NCBI GenBank assembly: GCA_965229725.1
Contig: OZ245923.1
Span: 806,001-870,000, forward strand
Reading direction: 5' to 3'
Length of the DNA: 64,000 nt
From: Aquirickettsia sp965229725
GTDB lineage: Bacteria > Pseudomonadota > Alphaproteobacteria > Rickettsiales > Midichloriaceae
Position numbers and translations under genes: made by a program. The first letter of the stretch is position 1, and each line of letters begins with the position of its first letter. This document shows, one piece after another, positions 44,547-53,547 of the stretch. The notes under the pieces were generated by a model that worked only from the letters and a program-made list of their open reading frames with translations, was not told where the DNA came from and searched no databases.

Positions 44547-46988
44547 TTACTTTTTAGCCTTTTTGCTTATTGTCCCTAAAACACCTTGTGATGGATAATT
44601 ATCAAAATCTTTATGCTCAATTTCTTTTTTATTTTTTTCAATTTGCACTTTCTCTTCACTTGATAATTTATACGGAATAATATTATCAGATACACCTAAA
44701 AGATGGAGATGTTTGTTGAATTTCACTGTCTCTAAAATATCTAAAATTTTAGTATATTTATTTTGCTTAGCCACTGCCTTTGCATCATTTTTATAGTTAT
44801 TTTTTATTGTCTCATCTGCCCCCATACTTAATAAATAAGCAACCAATTGTGGGTTGTTATTTCTTACCGCTAAAATCAAAGGAGTATCACCATTATGATT
44901 TTGTGAATTAATATTCGCTTTATTTTGAAGGGAATATTTCACCCCTTCTAAAGACCCTAATATGCAAAAATCCATTAGTGCTACATTCGCATCCTTTCTT
45001 GTATCAAAAATATCACTAATTACTATATTTTTATAGCTAGGCCCTACATAATCAAAAAAAGTTTTGCGATATTTATCTTGAATAAAAACATTTGAATCAG
45101 CACTTAATAAGACTCTCAATGCCTTTAAGTTACTTGTTACAGCTGCTAGATGTAATGCAGACATTTTATTCGATGTTACAATATTAAGATTTGCACCTCT
45201 TAGGATTAAATATCTTAATGAGTCTAATCTATTGTTTTCAACAGCATACATTAAAGGAGTATACTCATTAGCTTTATTTTGTGCATTAATATTGCCCCCT
45301 TTAAGTAATAATCCTTTAATTGCCCCAATATTTTGATCATTAACCGCAACAAATAGTAATTTTGAAAGCTCATCTTTAAACATAAATTTAGGTATGTTGG
45401 TTTTTGCACCCTTTTTCTGAATATCAAGCAAATATTGAGGTGGCTTTATGTCATAATTATAAGGTTTTCTCCTCATAAAATGTTTTGGATTAACATTATT
45501 ATCAATATTTTTTTCTGGTGCAATAAAATAACTTATTGATTTATCAGGTTTCTTTTTTGGTATCATTTTGGATGTTGTTGTTTTTGGCTTTTTGACCGCA
45601 TTAACCAACTTATCCTTATCTTTTACACTATTAGATTTTTTTAAAACTTGTTGTTTTTTATTGCTAGAAGATTTTTTGTCTTTCAAATTTTTATTTAATT
45701 TAGCACCTGCTTTACCAGTGTCTGTTTGCTGCTTCGTCAACTTGCGTTGTTTTGCATTAGGCTTCGGCGGCTCTGGCAACTTCACTTCTGGCTTTACATT
45801 AGGCTTCGGTGGTTCTGGCAATTTCACTTCTGGCTTTACATTAGGCTTCGGCGGTTCTGGCAATTTCACTTCTGGTTTTGCATTAGGCTTCGGCGGTTCT
45901 GGCAATTTCACTTCTGGTTTTGCATTAGGCTTCGGCGGCTCTGGCAACTTCACTTCTGGCTTTACATTAGGCTTCGGCGGTTCTGGCAATTTCACTTCTG
46001 GTTTTGCATTAGGCTTCGGCGGCTCTGGCAACTTCACTTCTGGCTTTACATTAGGCTTCGGCGGTTCTGGCAATTTCACTTCTGGTTTTGCATTAGGCTT
46101 CGGCGGCTCTGGCAATTTCACTTCTGGTTTTGCATTAGGCTTCGGCGGCTCTGGCAACTTCACTTCTGGTTTTGCATTAGGCTTCGGCGGTTCTGGCAAT
46201 TTCACTTCTGGTTTTGCATTAGGCTTCGGCGGCTCTGGCAACTTCACTTCTGGTTTTGCATTAGGCTTCGGCGGCTCTGGCAACTTCACTTCTGGCTTTG
46301 CATTAGGCTTCGGCGGCTCTGGCAACTTCACTTCTGGCTTTACATTAGGCTTCGGTGGTTCTGGCAATTTCACTTCTGGTTTTGCATTAGGCTTCGGCGG
46401 CTCTGGCAACTTCACTTCTGGCTTTACATTAGGCTTCGGCGGTTCTGGCAATTTCACTTCTGGTTTTGCATTAGGCTTCGGCGGCTCTGGCAACTTCACT
46501 TCTGGCTTTACATTAGGCTTCGGCGGTTCTGGCAATTTCACTTCTGGTTTTGCATTAGGCTTCGGCGGCTCTGGCAACTTCACTTCTGGTTTTGCATTAG
46601 GCTTCGGCGGCTCTGGCAACTTCACTTCTGGCTTTACATTAGGCTTCGGCGGCTCTGGCAACTTCACTTCTGGCTTTACATTAGGCTTCGGTGGTTCTGG
46701 CAACTTCACTTCTGGCTTTACATTAGGCTTCGGTGGCTCTGGCAATTTCACTTCTGGCTTTACATTAGGCTTCGGTGGTTCTGGCAACTTCACTTCTGGC
46801 TTTACATTAGGCTTCGGTGGCTCTGGCAATTTCACTTCTGGCTTGTCTAAATCTTGACCAATATTTATCCCCAAACTTTTTGCTTGTTCAATAAAGTCAT
46901 TTGAAAAACCCGAATCTGCAAAAACCTCATTCCATAAAAAATTTTGCAATACTAAAGAATAAATAACAGTAAAAAATATTCTATTCAT
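44547..46988 (-). CDS. Secreted Pro/Glu/Lys 14-residue-repeat and ankyrin-repeat protein
   Basis: An 813-residue protein. It has a signal peptide (residues 1-24, cleavage near VFA), a short linker, then 26 consecutive copies of PEVKLPEPPKPN(V/A)K (residues about 50-413). A Lys-rich disordered segment (about 414-510) comes next, and then at least five ankyrin-like repeats (NEYTPLMYAVENNRLDSLRY, MSALHLAAVTSNLKALRVLL, GDTPLILAVRNNNPQLVAYL). The repeats would form a stiff, extended polyproline-like stalk with ankyrin modules at the end. A periplasm-spanning or surface-displayed role is inference; a TonB-like span is another possibility. It starts 8 bp before the end of mini-popZ. Confidence 0.82.
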   Translation of the reverse strand: MNRIFFTVIYSLVLQNFLWNEVFADSGFSNDFIEQAKSLGINIGQDLDKPEVKLPEPPKPNVKPEVKLPEPPKPNVKPEVKLPEPPKPNVKPEVKLPEPPKPNVKPEVKLPEPPKPNVKPEVKLPEPPKPNAKPEVKLPEPPKPNAKPEVKLPEPPKPNVKPEVKLPEPPKPNAKPEVKLPEPPKPNVKPEVKLPEPPKPNAKPEVKLPEPPKPNVKPEVKLPEPPKPNAKPEVKLPEPPKPNAKPEVKLPEPPKPNAKPEVKLPEPPKPNAKPEVKLPEPPKPNAKPEVKLPEPPKPNAKPEVKLPEPPKPNVKPEVKLPEPPKPNAKPEVKLPEPPKPNVKPEVKLPEPPKPNAKPEVKLPEPPKPNAKPEVKLPEPPKPNVKPEVKLPEPPKPNVKPEVKLPEPPKPNAKQRKLTKQQTDTGKAGAKLNKNLKDKKSSSNKKQQVLKKSNSVKDKDKLVNAVKKPKTTTSKMIPKKKPDKSISYFIAPEKNIDNNVNPKHFMRRKPYNYDIKPPQYLLDIQKKGAKTNIPKFMFKDELSKLLFVAVNDQNIGAIKGLLLKGGNINAQNKANEYTPLMYAVENNRLDSLRYLILRGANLNIVTSNKMSALHLAAVTSNLKALRVLLSADSNVFIQDKYRKTFFDYVGPSYKNIVISDIFDTRKDANVALMDFCILGSLEGVKYSLQNKANINSQNHNGDTPLILAVRNNNPQLVAYLLSMGADETIKNNYKNDAKAVAKQNKYTKILDILETVKFNKHLHLLGVSDNIIPYKLSSEEKVQIEKNKKEIEHKDFDNYPSQGVLGTISKKAKK
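45750..46841 (-). repeat. 42-bp tandem repeat array, 26 copies
   Basis: Exactly 26 x 42 bp (1092 bp). Copies differ almost only at the V/A codon (GTA/GCA) and a few silent third positions (GGC/GGT, AAC/AAT). From the N-terminus the V/A series is VVVVVAAVAVAVAAAAAAVAVAAVVA. The low divergence indicates recent or continuing slippage/recombination. Because the unit is a multiple of three, the frame survives copy-number changes. Confidence 0.95.
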
Positions 46989-47274
46989 TTTTGGGAATAA
47001 TTTTCTTTATCTCTTTATCAACTAACTGCTTAACAATCGTAGGTAAATTGTCATTAAGCCATTTTTTTAATTCTGGTTTCAAAATCTCCTTGACCAGCTC
47101 CTCTATCGATTTGCCATTATCTGAAGGGCTTAATTCGTTCTTATAATCACTATTTTCTTCGTTAACAATATCCGTTAGATCTAAAGTATCGAAGTTAACA
47201 TTTTTTAGTTTATTATTAACTAAGTCATCTTTCAGATTATACAACTCCTGCGAAATCTTCTTATTCTCTGGCAA
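46981..47274 (-). CDS. popZ: PopZ-like polar organising protein (DUF2497), mini form
   Basis: A 97-residue protein whose C-terminal half, IEELVKEILKPELKKWLNDNL then PTIVKQLVDKEIKKI, matches the PopZ/DUF2497 helical oligomerisation domain (LVREMLRPMLKEWLDxNLPxLVE...). PopZ forms pole-located assemblies that tether ParB and recruit signalling proteins. The Pro-rich middle and most of the N-terminal helix of Caulobacter PopZ (177 residues) are reduced to an acidic linker. Its stop overlaps the start of the repeat/ankyrin gene, so both are co-translated. Confidence 0.82.
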   Translation of the reverse strand: MPENKKISQELYNLKDDLVNNKLKNVNFDTLDLTDIVNEENSDYKNELSPSDNGKSIEELVKEILKPELKKWLNDNLPTIVKQLVDKEIKKIIPKNE

Positions 47275-47328
47275 AATAAACCTTGTTATAAATTTTTGCT
47301 ATAATAATTATTAGCAGTATTGTTAATT

Positions 47329-48606
47329 TTAGTCTACTTTATTATCATTGGATTCTAAATTTGAAGAAATTGTACTTAGATTAATTTGACTATATGGAAC
47401 AAAGGGGGTAGTTATTTCTTCAACTGGCATCTGTTTTTCATTCTTGCTTTTATCAAAGCACATAAATGTAAATATTGCCAAGAATATGGTTAAAATTGAA
47501 TATGAAATTGGATAACCATAAAATCCAAAAATTTTAATAGCAAGAGATACGTAGATTGGTCCAACAATTGAGCCAACGCCAAATGCAATAGTTAAACCCT
47601 CAGTACCACGAATTATCTCAGACCTTTTTAAGTTATCACAAACCAAATTCATACTTATTGGATATATTGTAAATGAAAACATTCCAATTACAGTAACAAT
47701 TAGAAGCAAAACGTTATAATCTACAAATTTATAATATTGCAATCCAGCAAATATCAATAATAATATACTATATACCACATTAAGCATAATTTGTATTTTC
47801 TGCCTATCCATTTTATCTGAGAGGCTGCCCAATGGATACTGAATTGATACCCCAGCCAAGAATGTTATAGCCATAGCCATAGCTATATGGTTAGTATTAT
47901 CTGCAATCTCCTCTATATATAACGGAAGCATTGAAAAAATTGCAGAGATAAATATACCTGAAATAAAGCAACCTATAAATCCAGATTTAGATGCATTGTA
48001 TATTTTTTTCAAGGAAATACTGCTATGTTCCTCTAACAAAGGCGGCGTAACAGGGAAACTAGAAAGAGGAACAATGGAAGCAACCACTAATATGGTAGCG
48101 ATACAAAAGGGCAAAATTGTTAAGATCGTATCCTCTGACAAGAAAAATTGACCCACCGAATAAGAGCCGTAAAGCACAATCATATACATTGCCAGGGTTT
48201 TTCCTCTATTATTTTCAGATGAAGAGCATATAATCCAACTTTCAATAATGACGTATAAACCAGCAATACAAATACCTTGAACAAACCTACAAGCAAAAAA
48301 TATAAAAATATTATCATTCATACCTGGTAGTATTATTGCTATCGCCATAATTGATGCAAGCGTAGTAAATGACTTAACATACCCTACAACTTTTATTAAT
48401 GCTGATACCTTTAAAGAACCAAATAATAGTCCTGAAAAATACATAGCTGAAATGCCACCAATTAGTAGTGATGAATGACCTGTCATTTTAAATTTTAGCG
48501 AAACTAACGTGTTCATTAAACCTGAACCCGCTATTAAAAAGGCTGTGCTCAAAAGCAACAATCCTATTGAAAGAAAAATCTCTCTAAATTTATCATAATT
48601 TAACAT
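47329..48606 (-). CDS. MFS transporter, YcaD-like
   Basis: A 425-residue inner-membrane carrier with 12 predicted helices. Features include SLKFKMTGHSSLLIGGISAMYFSGLLFGS in helices 1-2, CRFVQGICIAGLYVIIESWI in helix 4, and GSLSDKMDRQKI in the loop after helix 8. The order matches the YcaD/UMF subgroup. Substrate is unknown. Its ATG is 56 bp from the dnaA stop in the same direction, so some read-through from dnaA is possible. Confidence 0.85.
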   Translation of the reverse strand: MLNYDKFREIFLSIGLLLLSTAFLIAGSGLMNTLVSLKFKMTGHSSLLIGGISAMYFSGLLFGSLKVSALIKVVGYVKSFTTLASIMAIAIILPGMNDNIFIFFACRFVQGICIAGLYVIIESWIICSSSENNRGKTLAMYMIVLYGSYSVGQFFLSEDTILTILPFCIATILVVASIVPLSSFPVTPPLLEEHSSISLKKIYNASKSGFIGCFISGIFISAIFSMLPLYIEEIADNTNHIAMAMAITFLAGVSIQYPLGSLSDKMDRQKIQIMLNVVYSILLLIFAGLQYYKFVDYNVLLLIVTVIGMFSFTIYPISMNLVCDNLKRSEIIRGTEGLTIAFGVGSIVGPIYVSLAIKIFGFYGYPISYSILTIFLAIFTFMCFDKSKNEKQMPVEEITTPFVPYSQINLSTISSNLESNDNKVD

Positions 48607-48661
48607 ATCTCACATCACTTTTTAAAACTTTCTAATTTCTTGAGTATATCAGTAGATTACC

Positions 48662-50038
48662 TCAAATGGCTAATGAATTCTTTATAATTTCGAGATCATT
48701 CTTTAAGCTAGGATTTTTGCTATTTTGGTCATTATACCTTTTTAGATAATATAATATCGTTGAGTGATCTCTATCTCCTAATTTTTTTCCAATAGTTTTG
48801 AGGCTAAGTGAAGTCAATTCTTTAGATATGCATGCAATTATTTGCCTTGCTAAAACTAATTTCTGTGTTCTTTTTTTTGATAAAATCTCAGCCTTCGATA
48901 ATCTATAAAATTTTGATACACTATTAATAATAGCCTCCATTGTAACATCCCTATTTGAGCTTTTCATATAATTCTTTATATAGAGAATTATATTATCTAG
49001 AGAAGGTTTTTGCCCTGAAATAGTAAGATATGTAGAAAGGTTATTTAAAGAAGCTTCCAACTCTCTAACATTGGTACTAATTTTTTCAGCAATAAGTGCT
49101 AAAATTTTCATATCGAATTTAATCTCATTTTTACTATTATAAAATTCCAAAATTTTTACTCTCAGAGCATAATCAAAATTATTAATATGTACTGTATTAC
49201 TTGATATCATGAGAGATTTTGTCCTCATGTCTGATAATTCTAAAGAATGCGGCGGTATACTCGATGCTATAACAACTATTTTACCCAACTCTGTTAGTGA
49301 ATTTAGAGTAAGAGAAAATTCTCTCTGAGTACTTTCTTTGCCACATATAAATTGTATATCATCAATTAAAAAAATATCTATATCATTTACCAAATTTCTC
49401 AATTCAAACAAATTATTACTTTTTACTGCATTAACAAAATTATGCATAAATTTTTCTGCACTCAAGTAACCTACTTTATTATACTTGCTATTGTTTTTTA
49501 TTTGATTTGCAATTGATTGAAGTAAATGAGTTTTCCCCATTCCAACATGGGAATGAACGTAATATATATTGTTATGGTTATAAACTACTTTTTTTGATGA
49601 AATATCTAAGCATATTTTATATGCTAAAAAATTACCTTCTCCCACTATATAATTTTCAAAAACAAATTTAGGATTTAATTTAGAAAAAACATCTTTATTA
49701 GTTAAATTATAGGGCTTTGTAGATGACAATTCAGAATTTATATTATCTTTGTTGTCAACTATGATTGAAATCTTCTTAATTTTTTTATCAACTTTTAGCA
49801 ACTCCTTTTTAATGGTTAAAAAATAATTGTTAATTATCCACTCCCTAGCAAAATTGTTCTTAACTGCTATTATAATAGTGCTATCCTCTAGTTTATGGAA
49901 TTCTACTTTTTTAAACCAAGTATCGAATTGCTCCGCTTTTATAATATTTTTTAATTTGGATAAAACCATCCCCCATAAATATTCTCCGTATTCTTTACTA
50001 TCATGCGATAGTGAAGCAGATGCGTTAATATATTCCAT
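48662..50038 (-). CDS. dnaA: Chromosomal replication initiator DnaA
   Basis: AAA+ initiator that melts oriC. The 458-residue protein has an N-terminal DnaB/DnaA-interaction domain (LWGMVLSKLKNIIKAEQFDTWF), Walker A VGMGKTHLLQSIANQI, Walker B IDIFLIDDIQFICGKE, sensor SDMRTKSLMIS and the DNA-binding signature LGDRDHSTILYYLKRY. It is complete. The 305-bp leader upstream is free of genes. dnaN is not adjacent, as is common in Rickettsiales, where dnaA is often isolated from oriC. Confidence 0.97.
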   Translation of the reverse strand: MEYINASASLSHDSKEYGEYLWGMVLSKLKNIIKAEQFDTWFKKVEFHKLEDSTIIIAVKNNFAREWIINNYFLTIKKELLKVDKKIKKISIIVDNKDNINSELSSTKPYNLTNKDVFSKLNPKFVFENYIVGEGNFLAYKICLDISSKKVVYNHNNIYYVHSHVGMGKTHLLQSIANQIKNNSKYNKVGYLSAEKFMHNFVNAVKSNNLFELRNLVNDIDIFLIDDIQFICGKESTQREFSLTLNSLTELGKIVVIASSIPPHSLELSDMRTKSLMISSNTVHINNFDYALRVKILEFYNSKNEIKFDMKILALIAEKISTNVRELEASLNNLSTYLTISGQKPSLDNIILYIKNYMKSSNRDVTMEAIINSVSKFYRLSKAEILSKKRTQKLVLARQIIACISKELTSLSLKTIGKKLGDRDHSTILYYLKRYNDQNSKNPSLKNDLEIIKNSLAI

Positions 50039-50343
50039 AACAAAAATTTCAAATTAAAGTCCAAAATATTCTATCCTCAAAAAGATGTTTTTAAAAATAT
50101 TTTAAAGATGTTTTATACATGTATATTTGTACTATTTTTATCATTTCGTAAAGGAAATTAATTGCATTTTTATTAAAAAATTTCATTGACTTAAGCTATA
50201 ACAGATATTTAGGAGAGTGCAGCAATACTCTGCTTTTCAACTAAAGTTTTTATCAAAAAATTGGATGCATACATTTTTCATGCGTATCGCCGCCTACTCT
50301 ATATTATCAATAATTTATTATATAAAAAATACTCTTTTCCTAA
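50039..50343. other. Gene-free leader of dnaA
   Basis: About 305 AT-rich bases. I see no TTATCCACA-like DnaA box. AAACATCTTT occurs twice on the minus strand (around 50078-50088 and 50103-50113), 60-75 bp before the ATG. A short palindromic patch GCATACATTTTTCATGC lies near 50267-50283. No ORF of note. It may hold the dnaA promoter and an unknown regulator site. Confidence 0.5.
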
Positions 50344-53088
50344 TTAAGTAAGTAAGCGAGGGAATTTAAGAGTAAAAACAGTATATCCATTCATTTTTGC
50401 TGATGAATAACACTCAATATTGCCATTTAAATCTTCCATTACTAATTTACAAAATTCCAACCCAATTCCTGTGCCACCCGTGCTATGACTATAAAATTTA
50501 TCAAATATCATCTTAACATCATCTTCACTCATTTTTTTACCATAGTCTATATAGTAAATTGTGCTTGGCTTATCAGGCTCCGTTCTAATCTCAATAAGTG
50601 TGTTTTCACCGCTACGATTATATGTATTTTTTATTAAATTAATAATAATATATTTCAAACAATTATACGCACACTTCACTTTGAAATTTTCGCTAATTTT
50701 AATCTTAATATCCCTTGCATGCGGCATTATTAACTCACAATCCTCAACTGCTTGATATATACATGGCTTAACATTAAAAACAGATTTTTCCTCTTTTTTT
50801 ACAGATTGACTAAGGACTGCCAATAAATTTTCTATCGTATTTAATCCATGCAGACTTATTTTCTCTAAATTTGCTCCTATCTCCTCTATAGAGGAAACAT
50901 TTTCTTTAGAAAATTTGTAATTATTATCTTCTTCCAAAACCTCCATTTTAGCCTTTTTTAGATCATCATTTAACAATTGGCTATAACCATATGATACTGC
51001 AATAGGCGTTTGAACCTCATGTATTATTAGATTGGCAAGCATTCCAGTAATTTCAAGTTTCTTTTGTTGCTCCACATCTTTATCACTAATTTTTTGCTCC
51101 TTATTTTTTATAAGAAATATAGTAACGAATATAGCTGAAACATATATATAAGCTAATATCATGAGGCTTTTTAAATCAAATGCAAAATTATCAATATTGA
51201 TAAAAATATGTATCAAGTATCCCAAACTAAAGCCAGCTGTCAAACTGAATAAAAATCCAGCGACATTTAAAAATTGATAAAGCAATAAAATCGAAAGCAC
51301 AGAATTTGCAGCCCAAAAACTATTATTACCAGCATCAAACAACATAAAGCTTGCCAAAAAAGGTAGGCAAAAAGTCATTACAAAAAAGTAATAATATGGC
51401 ACCACCTTTTCTTGAAATCTCTGTGCAACTAAAACATCTCTAAAGATCATTAAAAATACCAATACGTAGCCCACAATAGTAAATATAAGTAATGACGAAG
51501 AATTCTTATCTAGATAAAAACTATAAACAAAAAAATAGCAAAGAATAAATATGCTAAAGCGCGTATATAGAGGCTCTTGTTGAATAAAGGTCTCTTTAAA
51601 ACTCCTGTGTATTGAGATTTTTTCAAACTTTGTACGCCTTATTTCCCAACGCCTTCCCTCCAGCATAAAGAAAATTTCAATTTCTTTTAAAATCTCTTTA
51701 AATGTAAATTCTCGAAGCTTCTGAAAATAATGACAGCCAAAAAACCCAATGGCCACACCAATTTGTGAAGTTAGTACATGTAGCATTGTATATTCTGGAA
51801 AACATAAAACAGTGATCAGCGCAAATAAAAATCCACCCAACACCCCATAAATAAATGAATATTTTTTAGGCTGAAAATCATATAATCCTGCAAAAAATGG
51901 AATTAGGATCATCTGAGTTCCAAAAGTTTTAAATAGCCAAATTGTTTCAAATAAATTACTAGATATCAAAAGTAGCGGAATTAGCGATATTACGATAATA
52001 AAAAACCTCAAAATTCTCAATTCTTGTTTATCTGTTAAGTCAGGAAACAACACTTTTATAAAATCTTTTGTGATAATAACACTTGCTGAATTTAAATATG
52101 AATCAGCAGTAGACATAATGACTGCAAACAATCCCACAATCATAAGCCCTTTGATACCAATGGGTACATAATAGCTAATGAATCGAAATATAACATTTTC
52201 AGTTAGCCCAACGTCATTAGCCTTCATTATGTAGGCAATGACACAAAGAGAAAGCATAAATGGTATTGAGATGAAGAACAGATTTTGAAGCACTATTTTC
52301 AACTTTTTTGGCGTAGTAGCCAACATCAAATACCTTTGCATTAATGGTGGTGAAATTTCAGGCACAAGAGATGCCGTTAAAAAGCTTAATAATATAACAA
52401 TATTTTTAAAGCTAAAATCAAATTCAAAAGTTGATACAGGAATGTTTAAAATAACTTGCTCAACCCCATTAAATTTCCAGCTCACTATAGCATAGGCAAT
52501 TGGAATTATAAGAAAAAATATCATAAATTGATAAATATCAATTGCCATAATACCTCTCATTCCTCCTATCATACCATACACTGAAATAACTACATATCCT
52601 AGCAACACTCCTAATGAAAAATTCATTCCAAAAAAATATGTACACATTGCCCCAATGGCAATTGCTTGCACACATATTGCCCCAATTACTTCAACAACAG
52701 AAACTAAAACTGTTATGAAACCACCAGATCTACCATAAAGCTTCTCCATAACCTGGCTTATTGTTGAGCAGAATTGCATGTTACAAATTTTTGGTACTAG
52801 AAATTTTGAGGAAATTAACCAAAAAAACGGTTGTGATAGAATAAAAATCAAAATAATTAGCCCACCATTATATAAATGATCAACATATCCAATTGCCGTG
52901 CCAGCACCTATTCCAGTTGCAAAAATTGTACAAACAAACATAATGGTAGAATAATTTTTCAAGCCAAACGAAAAGTCATCTGCTTTTTTTATTTTTCTAA
53001 AATAATAAAGTGCAATACCAAAGCATATTAATATGTGAATTAAAACCAATGATATATCAAAGATTGATAGATTTTGTGGATTCATCAT
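50344..53088 (-). CDS. Sodium:solute symporter-sensor histidine kinase fusion (PutP/CbrA-like)
   Basis: A 914-residue membrane protein. The N-terminal half (about 1-480) is an SSS-family symporter with FATGIGAGTAIGYVDHLYNGG and MSTADSYLNSASVIITKDF. More helices follow to about 660. The C-terminus is a kinase with H-box IHEVQTPIAVSYGY (phospho-acceptor His), N-box IIINLIKNTYNRS, F-region MIFDKFYSHSTGG and G2 GTGIGLEFCKLV. The layout resembles CbrA and the PutP-kinase of Rickettsiales, coupling nutrient uptake to signalling. No response regulator adjoins it. Substrate may be proline or another amino acid; not provable here. Confidence 0.9.
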   Translation of the reverse strand: MMNPQNLSIFDISLVLIHILICFGIALYYFRKIKKADDFSFGLKNYSTIMFVCTIFATGIGAGTAIGYVDHLYNGGLIILIFILSQPFFWLISSKFLVPKICNMQFCSTISQVMEKLYGRSGGFITVLVSVVEVIGAICVQAIAIGAMCTYFFGMNFSLGVLLGYVVISVYGMIGGMRGIMAIDIYQFMIFFLIIPIAYAIVSWKFNGVEQVILNIPVSTFEFDFSFKNIVILLSFLTASLVPEISPPLMQRYLMLATTPKKLKIVLQNLFFISIPFMLSLCVIAYIMKANDVGLTENVIFRFISYYVPIGIKGLMIVGLFAVIMSTADSYLNSASVIITKDFIKVLFPDLTDKQELRILRFFIIVISLIPLLLISSNLFETIWLFKTFGTQMILIPFFAGLYDFQPKKYSFIYGVLGGFLFALITVLCFPEYTMLHVLTSQIGVAIGFFGCHYFQKLREFTFKEILKEIEIFFMLEGRRWEIRRTKFEKISIHRSFKETFIQQEPLYTRFSIFILCYFFVYSFYLDKNSSSLLIFTIVGYVLVFLMIFRDVLVAQRFQEKVVPYYYFFVMTFCLPFLASFMLFDAGNNSFWAANSVLSILLLYQFLNVAGFLFSLTAGFSLGYLIHIFINIDNFAFDLKSLMILAYIYVSAIFVTIFLIKNKEQKISDKDVEQQKKLEITGMLANLIIHEVQTPIAVSYGYSQLLNDDLKKAKMEVLEEDNNYKFSKENVSSIEEIGANLEKISLHGLNTIENLLAVLSQSVKKEEKSVFNVKPCIYQAVEDCELIMPHARDIKIKISENFKVKCAYNCLKYIIINLIKNTYNRSGENTLIEIRTEPDKPSTIYYIDYGKKMSEDDVKMIFDKFYSHSTGGTGIGLEFCKLVMEDLNGNIECYSSAKMNGYTVFTLKFPRLLT

Positions 53089-53246
53089 GAAGTTACCTAA
53101 AAAATTTCACCTGATTATTTATACAACTTAAAAATTTCTTTTCAACAAATATTTTCATATAAGACAAAACATTATTTGACAAACTGCTTTTTTTGTGTAA
53201 GCGTTTTACTGAGTAGTTGTGGCTAAGTAAATTTAAGGAGTTTATT

Positions 53247-53327
53247 ATGAATAAATTATTCACATTAGCGTTAACATTAAGTGTTGTACTATCAAGCTTT
53301 ACTGCATTTGCAGGCTGGGGAATATAA
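53247..53327 (+). CDS. Tiny secreted peptide (26 aa) or truncated gene
   Basis: AAGGAG at good spacing before ATG 53247 starts a frame encoding MNKLFTLALTLSVVLSSFTA then FAGWGI and TAA. The first 22 residues are a near-perfect Sec signal, leaving a mature peptide of only a few residues. After the TAA the frame continues for 16 more codons (SYTDEQSSETTTIVFF) to TAG, so one nonsense change could have shortened a 43-residue precursor. Signal and ribosome site are too good to be chance; the product's role is unknown. Confidence 0.55.
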   Translation: MNKLFTLALTLSVVLSSFTAFAGWGI

Positions 53328-53444
53328 AGCTATACTGATGAGCAATCATCAGAAACTACAACAATTGTATTTTTCTAGCATCTCAACAGAGATCAGGTCA
53401 AATGCAGTAGCCAAACTGTAAGTGGAGTAGTCTTAGTACTATTT

Positions 53445-53544
53445 AAGGGGAAGTGGTTTCCAAGATCACTTGAGGGTTTGGAGCAAGAGCTCCAACCTTT
53501 ATTGATTGCAAATGTGCATTAACTTCCCCCTTGTTACCTCAAGT
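53445..53544 (+). ncRNA. Candidate structured RNA with nested and crossing helices
   Basis: Three complementarities fit together: AAGGGGAAGT (53445-53454) with ACTTCCCCCTT (53522-53532), ACTTGAGG (53468-53475) with CCTCAAGT (53537-53544), and TTGGAGC (53478-53484) with GCTCCAA (53489-53495). The first two cross, as in a pseudoknot. This could be a small RNA, a 3' structure of the tiny peptide mRNA, or a mobile-element remnant. The strand is a guess. The rest of the 53089-53547 gap has no other gene that I can support. Confidence 0.35.
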
Positions 53545-53547
53545 ATA

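Noticed and set aside
45750..46841. CRISPR-like array
   Set aside because: Units are contiguous coding repeats without unique spacers, and no cas genes are present.
45568..46857. Two long plus-strand frames (Gly/Ser/Phe-rich and Leu/Arg/Trp-rich)
   Set aside because: Antisense shadows of the 42-bp repeat; a repeat unit that is a multiple of three and free of stops opens several frames at once.
50039..50343. Chromosome origin next to dnaA
   Set aside because: No DnaA boxes of TTATCCACA type and no neighbouring dnaN, parAB or hemE; position of dnaA alone is not evidence of oriC here.
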